Of a stretch of 64,000 nt of DNA, positions 25,501 to 37,500 are shown in pieces. The translations under genes and the position numbers were made by a program. How positions within the stretch are numbered: position 1 is the stretch's first letter; every line of letters starts with the position of its first letter. The notes beneath the pieces are model-generated. The model made no database searches. It was not told where the DNA came from and saw only the letters and a list, made by a program, of their open reading frames with translations. The stretch comes from Agelaius tricolor (taxonomy: Eukaryota > Chordata > Aves > Passeriformes > Icteridae), in assembly GCA_023055355.1 (NCBI GenBank), contig JALJCS010000001.1, positions 22,383,881 to 22,447,880 of the forward strand, given 5' to 3'.

Positions 25501-28500
25501 CCATGGAAATGTCATAAACATAACCAAGGAGAAGACAAACATCATGAGAAGATCCATACCTTGAACACCTTCCAGAAGCAGATCAACCCCCTTCCTATAA
25601 AAGCTTAAGGCAGTTTCATAATCTTCCTCTTCCTCCTTCTTCAAGGCCAGTTTTATTAACTCGCCTGCTTTCTCCAAGTAATCTTGTTTGCCTGGCTTGG
25701 ATTTTAAGCTTCCAGTAAATAAACCATGGCTTTCCTTTTCTCCTTCAGGTTTGCTCCACTCCTGCTCAGATGCCAGCGTGCTTTGGACTAGGGGCTCAGA
25801 AGTAACACAAAGGCCAGCAGCTCTACTGGGAGAACTTTGGTTGGATGCCATTCCATCATCCACCTCAGCGAGAGAATCTACATCGACTGTCAGAGAGATC
25901 AGGTCACTGTCACTGGAGAAGCCTGGAAGTCAGAAAGGCATCCATTACTCTGGATTGCTCATATACCTTAGAAGCCTTCAAAATTCCTTAGCCCATTCAA
26001 AGATTTAGCTCTTTTCACTTATGCAGTTTCCTCAGAATACCCACAGAAACTCCCTGATTGCAATGCTGCTCTAAAAAAATTTTTTGTACCTACAGAAACA
26101 TATTTTTAAAAATTAATGACAAACTCTGCAAAACAACCAGTCTTCATTTCAGTACTGGGAATTAAGAGACCAACATCTAACACCCAACTTAAACTTCCAA
26201 AGCAGCTTACCATTGGGCTCCAGGAAATTACAAAACTAAACCTGTGTGACAGGAGCCAAATTACTGTTGCAAGAAATCCCAACACACTGTTTATAATCAG
26301 CAAGATGAAGTATCCTCAAAACAGTAAATTAGGAGTTTGAATTAACACAGAGTTACTGTCAGCTTATGCATCATGCAGTACTCAGATCACATGTAATACA
26401 TATAATCTTCCTTCATTGCTAACACATGGTAAAATAAATTACTTAGCACCTCTTTCATCACTCAGATCTGAGCTAACACATTTTATTTTACATTTGCTGT
26501 AAGTCACTACACCCATACTGCAAACTGACCTTCAGTATCTAAACCACAGGTACTTGTCATGGTTATTTGGGAATAAATGGCAACAAAGCTATTTTACATA
26601 TATACCATCTCATTCTGTAAGGATTATCATCCATAAAAGGCATTCATTCAATTAGGGTTTTCTGATGATTTAATTCCCACAAATGTAATGGAGACAACTT
26701 CCAGATCTCACCTCCACATTCCGATTGGCTCGTAAGCGTCACATCATCAAGCCCACTTAAATCCTTTCGAACTGAAAAGAAGGACAAAAATGTTTCTGAC
26801 ACCCATATGTACAACAGATTACTTTTGCCATCAGAATGAAAATACATGACCCTCCTATAAGTAAAAGTATATAATATGAAACTGCTCTTTGACTGGCTAT
26901 CAGAGATACCCATTTGTTAACACACCATTAAAAATAGGTATTAGGTTTGCCATTTCTCACTGCTTCCAAGATTCAAAAAACAAAACACAGCTCCTTGCTT
27001 GGATAGGGGATTATTCGAACCTCACACTCCACCTCATTTCACCAACAGCAAGACCATAGTCCCTATCTCTCTCTGCTCTGACAATTTACAGCTAAGGAGA
27101 TGTAAAACAGGAAAGTTTTCAAAGCTGGGACCTACACACAAGGGAAAAAAAAAAAAGTCAGCTTTCAGTCTCAAAAACGTCATTCCAGAATAGTACTCTG
27201 CATGAGACATATGGAGCAAGCCACAAATTTGGCAGTGCCACCTGGATATCAAGTAGCAGTTTGTTTTATCACCTTGGCACATGTACCCACTGAGGCAATA
27301 AAACAGGCAACAAGGTCAAGACATTTAGCTGTTTGCATGCACAGAGAAAGTAAATTCTGAGCTAAAACCTGCTGTCTGCTTTCTCCTATATTATTGTCAG
27401 ATTGATGAGTTTAACCACGTTTCCAAGTAACATATTCTGACTTATTTTCAAAAAGTATATAGCAGCAGCTAGAAGCTGACTCAAAGGCAACTAACTCCAC
27501 CTTTCTTTTACATTTTGCAGCTGTAAAGTTACAGGAGTTTACAATTCATGGAAGAGAAGTAAGAAGGCACTGTAGAAATACTGCTTTTCCAAAAGCCAGC
27601 AGTTCCTTAACATGAGTGAGAGGAAAAAGACATGAAGGACAACAAATTACCAGCCACTCTTTGTCTGAAAAGCAAGGGACAGTGATACTTATGACACTAT
27701 ACTATACTACTTGAGAGGAAGGGACAGGGTGCAGAGGAGACAATGTTCCTGATCTTCTCATGGAAGGGCCATAAAGGGAAGTGTACAGGCAGAGAAGAAA
27801 ACTGTGTAGCCCCCAGTCCTGCAAGAAAGAAGAAAAACAACAGAAAAGCTGGAGGAGGGCAGAGGATTCATTAACTAGCATAATAATAATGGGCCATTCA
27901 CCTGCTCAATTTAGGGGCAGCAATATCAAATTTGGGGGTGGAGAACTGAGCATTTATTAAACATCATTTAGAGGTACCAGGTGATGAAAGCAGATCTGAT
28001 TGATGGAAGAAGAGTGCAGAGAGAAACCATGAATGGAAAAGCTGTGGGTTTTGGAAGGCTGCTCTGGCCACTCAGATGAGATGAATTAGAGCCCATCCAC
28101 AGAGCAGATTTCACAGAGACTCAAGTTCCCCTCCCTACAGGCCAAACAAAACCACGTTTGCTCTTGTCTTGTAGCCAAGTGGACCAAAAGCTCTATGAAC
28201 ACAGCTAGCATGGCACAGAGCCTGAGCTAATAAACTTTTCTTTAGGTCAGGTTTAGAGCCCAGAGCTGGCACCACACAACTATAGTCATGGGGTTTCCAG
28301 TCAGCTTATGGGGTAGGAAACATCTCAAGCACACAAGATTATTTCTGGGAAGATAATGTGTACATGGTAAAACAGAAGGAGAGAGGAAAAAAGAGAATGA
28401 AAAAAAATATATACTTCCTGATGAAGTTCTCAAAAGAATCTGGTAAGTTAATTAATATAGAAAGATTTATGATGAGCAAGTGGGACATCTGAACATCATT

Positions 28501-31500
28501 CAGTGTACACAGAGAAGACAAAATGACTGTTTATCAGGAATATAAGATGAGAATAATGATGCTGAAATTGAACACAAATCTCTGTACTCGTCTGAAAAAG
28601 GTATCTGAAAAGTAAACACAGTTTCCAAAAACTGGTGGAAAGCCTGGGTAACCTGGCCTCTTGAAAAGCAGATTCCTACAAAAGCATGAACTGCCAAACT
28701 CCTTTTACAAGCAAGAAAATTGTTGCTTATTTTGGTACAAAAACATTCCTACTACTGTCAATTTGCATCTTCCACCATTAATGTGAACACCTTCTGCAAA
28801 ATGAACTTTGTCTGGAAAGAACAGATAAAAGTGAGAAAACACAACCCACCCTTAAAAGCAAACAGCAGCACCTGTTAAGGGATGGATTTGCTACTTCTAA
28901 GTACAACAGCTTGAAGGAGCAGTGCCCACGTGGAGGCCCTTGCATACCCACAGAAGGTGACAGAGTGAACCAGCCACAGTTAACTGCCATAATCAGACTG
29001 GGAAAAATCAGCTGCAGGCAGGAGGCTGTGAGGAGAGTCAGGGAGAGGACTCAGGGCCGAGTATTGCCACTGCCATCTAGAGGTTTTACAGACAGACGTT
29101 CCTTCTGTCCACAGCCTCCTGCCCACCAAAATCTGCTTTCAAACATAAGACAATGTGAGCTGGAAGACACATAGGTTTTTAGAAAATGTAACTCCACAAA
29201 ATTCACATTCAGCATGTTCAACTCCTGTGCTCATGGCTGTTCCAAGGATCCCGTAAAAGCCCTCCAGCCGATTCAGAAGGGTATCAAAGAATTTTTCTAC
29301 TTTACAGCATTTTTTCTTTTCAGTATTTTATCTGACATAAAGGAAGTGGTTTTCTTCTGCTAAAAATGAGGCCCTTGTGAATAATGAATAGAAATGTTCA
29401 CATTAAGCACTTTTAGAAGCAGTCTATTTTATAGGGCACAGTGTAAAGTGAGTGCATTGTCAGAATCTGAAATGTTAAATTTCACAGAAATCATTAAAAC
29501 CCTTTAACACTAGTTAGTGCTATTTATCATAGCTGCCCTCTTCAACTAAACAATTACATATAAACACACATATATTTATATATAAACATATGTTTTATAT
29601 ATAAACATAAACCTATATGGTTTTATATATAAACAACAACAACTTCTATACTTTTCCCTTCACAGAACAAAATATTGTGGGGACATTAGTTCATTAACAT
29701 CATAGAAGGTACTACAAAATAAAATGCAAAGCTCATTTCCTATGTAGAATATATTGTACGACTAAGAACAAAGTTATTGACACAGAGAGATCCCAGGGAC
29801 AAGTCATACAACCTGAAGTGAAAAAAATTAACCAACCACTGTCAGAAGACAAAACCCATGTTTTGTTCTGCAAGGATTGCTTTATCAAAGCAAATTCTAT
29901 GCCAGAATGATCAGATCCCCTCCTAAAGAAGCTTAACAAGTGTTTGTATAATAATGTGGATTTATACATGAGTGCTAAGCAATTCCAAAGGAAAACTTAA
30001 GAATTGAAGAAGAATTTCATAGAAATCACAAGGACCAAGCATAACTCAGAAACACATAAATATCTAAAAGATTGCAGGGTACACAGAAATGCTTAACTGA
30101 CTCAGCCTAGAGGCAGGCAAGAAGCTCCAGTACAGTATTTATTTGGGCTGACTGACCCTTCCTTACAGCTCTACTATTATTTAGTGCAAGTGAACTGCCC
30201 CTAAAAGTGTCACTAAAATTACTCTACACGTGCTATCCAAGTCAGCATTACACCTTTAGAATGAAACTTCAGCTCTGCTGACCCAAATTTCTCTCTTGCC
30301 AATCCCAGCTCAGCATTTTTGCCATAACAAGCAAACACAAACTGGAGGCCAATGCTCCATGAAGAAATCTGTCACTTGCCATTTACGAGCTGCTTTAAAA
30401 CAGATCATGCCATGAGGTTATGTGGGAAGAGAAAGCAAACCTTCAGAGCTGCAGTCAGACAGATTGTCAGTCAGAGAGTCAGACAGAGGCTCAACAGGAC
30501 CAATCAACTCAGAGCCATCATGCACCTCTCCACCCTGAAAAAAAAAAGAGGCAAAGGAATTACTCAGCTGCTGTGCTCTTTGGAAATTCTCATTGTATAG
30601 AAGTGATAGCCAAAATGATAATTCCTAATCAGTGAGTGCTCCATTACTTCAGAGTTAATGAATTGAATTAAACCATATAAGCCTGCAAAATTTAGCAAGG
30701 ACTTACAGTTAAGCCATGTTTGGTTGCCACAGACTGACTAGGTATCTAAATATTTAACCTACTGCAGGTTGAGAATTTTGAACCACACAGACCTGCACAC
30801 CCAAGTCTAACAGAGAGAGAATAACAGTGCTCCTGATCTCTTGTGTCACATGTAGTCTGTGCCCTTCAGTGGTGCTCCCAAGCACAGGACTGTCTATCAG
30901 ACTAATGTCCCACTCATGACCCACTATCTTGACTTCAGTCATAGCTGAGACTTCACAAAGATACAAGGAGGACATTCCTCTCCAAGCCTGAAAGGAATTA
31001 AAGCTAAGAGAAGTAACAATAGCATTAGAAACCACCTAAATATTTCAGTGCTTCCTTAAATTTCTGCTTCACATCACAGGTGCACACTTTCCATGCCACT
31101 TTAACCAAAAGTGCACCATTTTCAAAATCATATTACAAACAGGCATTGCTAATCTGTCTTGAACCAGCCCAGCACATTTTCACACAAGCCAGCTCATTCT
31201 TCTGGAGTTTATAGCACATAGATGAACAGAACACTCCCTTCAGATGTTTCTAAGAATTCATTGTCCAAGTCTCTCTCTCCACAGCCACAAAAATCTGAAA
31301 AGGAACAAAACCACCCATGGGTAGAGCTAAAAGCACACAGGCTGAGCTGGTGACAGACCAAACCTAAGGCTCTCTTACAGGAAAGCATGACACAACATCA
31401 GCTAACAAATGAGCCTAAATTATTGCATTTGCATAACCCCCCTTGAAGACATAGTTTGTCCTAAAAAAACATTGGTTTTCTAGTTTTATTCATTTCCCTG

Positions 31501-34500
31501 CAAAGCCAGAAAAGGTCCATTGGGAGACTAAAACTAACACTTTTATTAAGCAAAGGAAGGAAAGAGAGGTCTGAAAAACTACCCAAAACCACAGAAGTAT
31601 TTCCAAAGAACTGAAAAAATGCAAATGCAAATAAACCAAAAAGTAAAATAGTCTAACTCGGTCTCCCAGTCATTTATTGACACCAAAGCTTAAAGAACAT
31701 TATTTTAAGTATTTTAAAGAACACTGCAATAACTTCATCATGAAAACAAGTGAAGAATCTTAAGCTTTGATAAAATTTTGCTCTTGCATATAGATATCAT
31801 TTAAATATACTAAACACATTAATATGCTTAAGTCTCATCTCAGCCAGATGAACATTTCCTTAATTCTAGAGAGTTACTATCACGGGTACATGTAAATTTA
31901 TGCTTATGAGTTTGCAGTACATTAGGCTAAGCTACTGAAAATAAAGAGGTTTGAAGGAACTATTGAACAGAAACTGCTTCAGCTGTAATAAAGAGCAAGT
32001 CCATATCAATGTACTGTCCTAAAATTTGTTTTGGAGACTGGTTCTCACAGCACTGTACAAGCAGCAGGTTGGACTAGTTACACGCTGAATTTGTTGCTGT
32101 GGACCTAAGTCCACAAAGACCATAAGGAACCAGTGTAAACAGTCTTCACTCCTTTGGTTTGAAACTATAAACACCTACTGAAAATATAGGAACAGTGACA
32201 ATATTTGTATTACTTCCCACTGGAATTTATCATCACAAGTTCTGCTCAGCATTCAATAAAAAAAAATTCAAATCTCTTCACCTGAAGTTCCTGTAAAACT
32301 TTCCACCTTGCAGAGGTGTGGCATGGGATTTTTTTAAAGCCACATTTCCAGGGTGAGCGGAAAAGCCCCAGTCCCTTCACAAAGCATGTCAGAGCAGCTC
32401 ACTGCCATTCCGTGGTTTATAAAGTAAAGCAGAATCAGCACTACACTTCAGTCATGTCAGTAAGAAGCAAATACTTCTGCAAATACCAACCAACCTTAAA
32501 AAACTCTTCCAGCTGTTTGCTGTTATAGAGAGCAGGGATATTGGCAGAAAACTGCAAGAGATCTTCAGCACATTGCCTTCTTTCTTCAATCACAGTTTCA
32601 TCAAATCGCCCTGGAACAGACACACAGATTGACAGCTTTAGAAATAACCACACATTTATTTTGCAATAACAACTACAACGAAAGAAAACAAACGAGACAA
32701 AAGCAACCTTCTGGAGACAATGCCCTGAGTCTATGAAAGTCACTCCAATGCTTCAGGAGAACATAGCAAATCTTCAAACTTCCTATTCTCAATTGTCCCT
32801 AGAGTCCCGTCTTCTGCAATCCGCTCGGATGATGAAAGCTGGCAGCTACGACAAGAATCCTTCGCCCTCTCATCGTAAGAATATGTGAGGCAACACTCTT
32901 GATTAGCCAAGAGACACTAACGGATGTCCAGTGTTATCTGACAATAAATGATACATGCACAATTTGACAATATGCCAGTCAGTGTCAGCCTTGATTATGG
33001 CCCAAATCCTGTAAGGAGCTGAGCAATCTTCACGTATTCTCAAGAACAACGCACAATATGAGCGGGTAGTAAACAAAGTATTGCTAAAAGCCCCCAAACA
33101 GATCTTCAATTCCAAGGTGCCATTTATGGAGGAGACAAAGTGTAGGGGAGATGGTGAAGCCCTGCTACCAGACACTGAAGCTTTCCTCTGAAGTAACTCC
33201 ATGCAGACAGGGTCTCATCTCCTTCTGGATTCAAGAGGTAAACAGAGCTGGAAGCAGCTCATTTACTAAAACGTATGATCATTCCTTTTTCTCTACTCAG
33301 CACCCAAAACATTCCAATTAGAAAAAACATACTTAAAAACAATCCCACAGTTCACCTGAAGAGATTTGCTTCTCAGGAGAAAACCCTTGGGTTGCTACCT
33401 TAAATTCACATCCTTCACAATTGCACGCAACTTATTTTAGCTTTTTATATCAACATCACTTTGTTGTTGAAATAGTTACAAGTTTACAAAAGAAAAAGGG
33501 CAGAGGTTAACAGTAATAATTGGAGGAGAATAGAACAGATATTGCAACAGCTATACAGAGGGGGAAAAAAGGACTGGGAAGACAAGTTCAAGAAACAGTA
33601 CTGCTATAACAGCATGACCAGAAAAATAAGAACCACCTGTGACAGCTCTGTGGCATTAACCTTTGAAGAGGACAAAAGAAACATTGAATACAAAAGCAAA
33701 ATTCATTTATACTTAGAGCAAGCAAAAAAATAATCCCAGAAGAAAGTATCAAAGCAGGATTCTTTCCAGAAATTCTTCAAGTAAATAGCTCCTGCCCATG
33801 CGGTATCAGAAAAAAGAAAATAAAACTAAAAAGACACACACATACTCACAAGATCACAAACAAAGCTTTTAGAGCTTATTTTTCCCATGAAAGAAAAGAA
33901 AAGACATCATTGGGCTAATTTTCAGCTGGACTGGTTCCGTGCCTTGCCCACCCTGCCGTTTCAGTTGTACAAACAGGAGCAGCTGCACAAAAGAGTGAGC
34001 AACAAGCAAGCAGAAAGAAGGCAAAAGCAATGCTACCACCGTGAGTGGGAACATTGAAATCAGGCCCTATTAAACTGCTCACCAAACTTCCTAAGTCTTC
34101 AGAGCAACACTGGGGGTGCATTAGGGCTCTTGGCTCATTACATGCAAAATTGGACGTCATGGAAAGAAAACAACTTCCCTCAGCAAAGCACAGCAGCATG
34201 GGCCAGCTAAATGAATCTACAAATTCACACAAACGCTGTTACAATGCAGTAGAAAATCAATGGTGAAGAAGTAAACACCTAACAATACCAGAAACAGAAA
34301 ACTTCTGCAAGAAAAAAATTCTGTAAGATATTTTTCCTTGTTTCTCAAGAATCTCTCCCTTTCATTTAATCAAGCTCAATAAAAACGAATCTTGCTTATT
34401 TACATCTTCTCAGTATCTCCACTGGGCACCAGTGTGAGTATCTCCACTGAGCACCAGTGTGACAGCAGGCTGGCCAGTGTGCATTCACTGATTGCCAGGC

Positions 34501-37500
34501 AGCTGCAAACCCCACAGGTATGAGCTGAGCCTGCCTGGCCCTCAGCAGCACCAAAACACATGCTCTCTTCTTACTCAGCTGCCATTTCACAGACTTTGCA
34601 GAAGTATAACTACATTTGCAACCACTTTCACTCTCAAATTTATCTGATATTAGCCACATCAGTAAGGGGTTCGACTTTTTAAAGGCACAATTACACAAGC
34701 CTTAGTTTCTTAGGACGCTGAGCTAAAAAATAGAAATAGATGTTAGAACAGAGCTGTTGAAACATTAGTCACTGTCGCATTTTCCAGCCCATTAGCATCA
34801 TGATAGCATCAGAAAAACTGCTTCTAGAACTAGAGGGCTTTAGGGGAAGGAAGAACATTATTCAGTACTGGTTCAGTTCACAGACCTCCTGGCATCTTGC
34901 TGGCAGTTTAATTCCCAGGCAGCCCTGCCCACCTCCTTCCTCCTTTTCCTTTTTTTTGTACTTTCAAGCAATGTTGTATTGCTCAACACTTTCATTGTCA
35001 CTCTTCTCAAGGAAATGCTCAAAGGTGCTTACGCAGCCAGCTGACTCTTCCAACATTTCTATCAGGATGTCATTCTGCATCTAAATCAACATTATTTCTG
35101 CTAGTCTTTACAATTCTCAGACATACACACACTTCATTATAGGAATCACATCTTTCTGATATTTGTAAGAAGTGTCAACTACAACTTCAGCATATAACAT
35201 CGTTCTTACTCCTCCAGCAAGGATCCATTCAACATTTCCTATTTACATAAAAACCAAATGTAAGTTCCTGTTAAAAGAATCCACAATTAATTTTGTGGAG
35301 CAGACCTGAACAACTAAACACCCAGCAAAGTGTGTGTTCATGTTTCAGTCAGCTTCTCACAAGACTTCCTACTGTACATGGCACAAAATTCATAAACACA
35401 TTACCTCATTCAGTGTCTTCAAATACAAAGAGCAGCCTTATGTGAGCTTTATAACGAAAATCATCTTTCTGACTCACTGCTAGCAAGTTATCAATATCTG
35501 GGGAGGTTTTGTTTCTTTTTTGGTGGGTTGGGGGGTGTAGTATTATTTTTATACTAGAGTACATTTCTGCGATTGCTAGATACAATACATGCAGATTTAC
35601 CCATATGTTGGTAAAATGCCATGTATGGTCAACATATGGAAATACTTCCAATGTCCAACAACAACAAAAAAGAAGTAGCTTGAAAGTACTGAAAAACATT
35701 ATGTTAAGGATAGGATAGAACAGTATATAACTCGGATAGAATAGTAATTATGTCCCAGATAGAGGTATCATAATTTTAGCAGCTGGATATGTTAGAACAT
35801 TTTAGATTTCCATGATCAAGTTCACTGAGGTTTTTCTTATAAAACAAGTGGAAAATGTTCAAGTGAAGTACAGAGAAAGTCAGATGATTTCTTTCTCCCA
35901 TCCAGAGCAATTTTTCTGCTTTGATACAAGCAGCTCTACTACAACAACATAAAAACACACACACTTTGTAGCAAGTCTTTAGTTGCATGAAATATGGAAG
36001 CACAGCATGACACATTTGTTTTTAAATACATCTCAGTTCTCCACACCATCTCCTGAAACTCTGAATGCTGAACTGGAGATGCTCCTCAGCTTCAACAACT
36101 CTACTACAACTAAATTCAACTGTCAGAGCCACCATTGCCCATTTTGCAAACTGCACCTCTGCAAACAATAGGTACATACATTATTTAAAGCACAGGCATC
36201 CAAAAAAAAAACCAACCAATCAAAACAAAACAAAACAAACAAAAAAAAAAAAAAAAAAAAAAAGCCAAAAACCCCCCACCAGTTGCCAACAATTCCACTC
36301 ACAAGTTTAATTAGAAACTAGTCTAAAAGCTGCAACAATTGTAACATTGCCACAGGGAAGCAATACTACAGAAATGGTCCATCAAAGCAGCATGGAAACA
36401 AAAGATCTTGAGAGAGATGGACCTTGCAGGTCACCACTAACAGAAGGAGACTGAAAACGAGTTTTTCAAAACCTTGTTATCTATGAAGATTGTATTTTTC
36501 CTCTAGTACAAAAAACCCCTTAGGATTTTTATTTTAAATTAAAATAAATCATATGGCAGTTACTATGTGCAGAATTGCAATGGAAGGATACACAGTAAAA
36601 TTTTATATTGTAAATACAAAAATAATTCTTAAATTGGAGAGTCACATAGGGCTGTTCCTTTCAGTTATGTACCAATCATTTAAAATTTGTTTTTACATTA
36701 CTCCAATTTTCTGTATTTTTCTGTGTCTAAGTTTCATTTAAATGTAGGGGGGTTTGTTTTCATTTAGTTTTAATTTCAAAGAGCTTTTTAATAAATAACT
36801 GCATTGAATGTTTCTGTGTATTTCCTTCTCTCACAAAGTACATTTCAGTCACTTTTGTTTACTAAATACAATAGAAGAAGGATGTTTTTCAGAAGGGATT
36901 TCACTCAATTCTTCCCTTGCTTACAGAGCTAGTGTAAAAACAGCTAATTTGCATTTATAGCAACTTTAAATTATTTAAGACATTATTTAAGATACCTATA
37001 CTCTCTTCCACCCTGATTTCGTTTTACCCCTCCCCTATTCTCCCCTATATGAATAGCTATCATATCTTCTACCTGAAGTTAAATTATGCTCTGCAAATAC
37101 TAGCTTTGTAAATAATTTGTCCAATGAGAACTCTACTCTGTAAATCAGATTTAAAATAATCTCAGAATGAAACAAACACTATATGCTTTATTTAACAATT
37201 ATTCCCCATGCTCTGGCATAGCACCAAAACTTACCCCACTTCCAACTTCTTAAATAACCAAAAAAAAAATTACATGAAACTTGGATACAATTTGGCTGAT
37301 GTGAAATACAATTTAAACCAGGAAATTCACCTAGCAGAGAGCCACAAAATCTACATCAGAATTCAGCTTCATAGATGCAGGCCAACAAATGTGAAACATA
37401 TTGGATGCTAAAACATACAATCTAAGCCACGCAAAAAATTTGGGAAAATAGCCTCTAGATGACTGCCCAACACTGCTAAAAAACGCCACACAAAGAAAAC

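Larger units (their letters stand above)
12046..25559 (-). other. RPS6KC1: RPS6KC1 intron 6
   Basis: This 13.5 kb intron is mostly AT-rich sequence with no exon. It includes a 174-codon antisense-looking frame at 13002-13526 within a complex, possibly repeat-derived tract, an AT-rich stretch at 14700-15900, a CpG-enriched patch with a CTCF-like motif (22530-22870), a short TTTG repeat (23178-23205) and a MIR-like fossil (25095-25225). Confidence 0.7.
25923..30440 (-). other. RPS6KC1: RPS6KC1 intron 5 (contains candidate cassette exon)
   Basis: This 4.5 kb interval is interrupted only by the 60-nt candidate exon at 26712-26771. It contains a CTCF-like motif (29066-29084) and an AT-rich near-palindromic repeat (29566-29644). 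No mobile element was recognised. Confidence 0.7.

Noticed and set aside
32041..32095. GCAGCAGGTTGGACTAGTTACA as a CR1 fragment
   Set aside because: It resembles the CR1 phrase GAGGTTGGACTAGATGAC for only about a dozen bases, with no flanking CR1 sequence.
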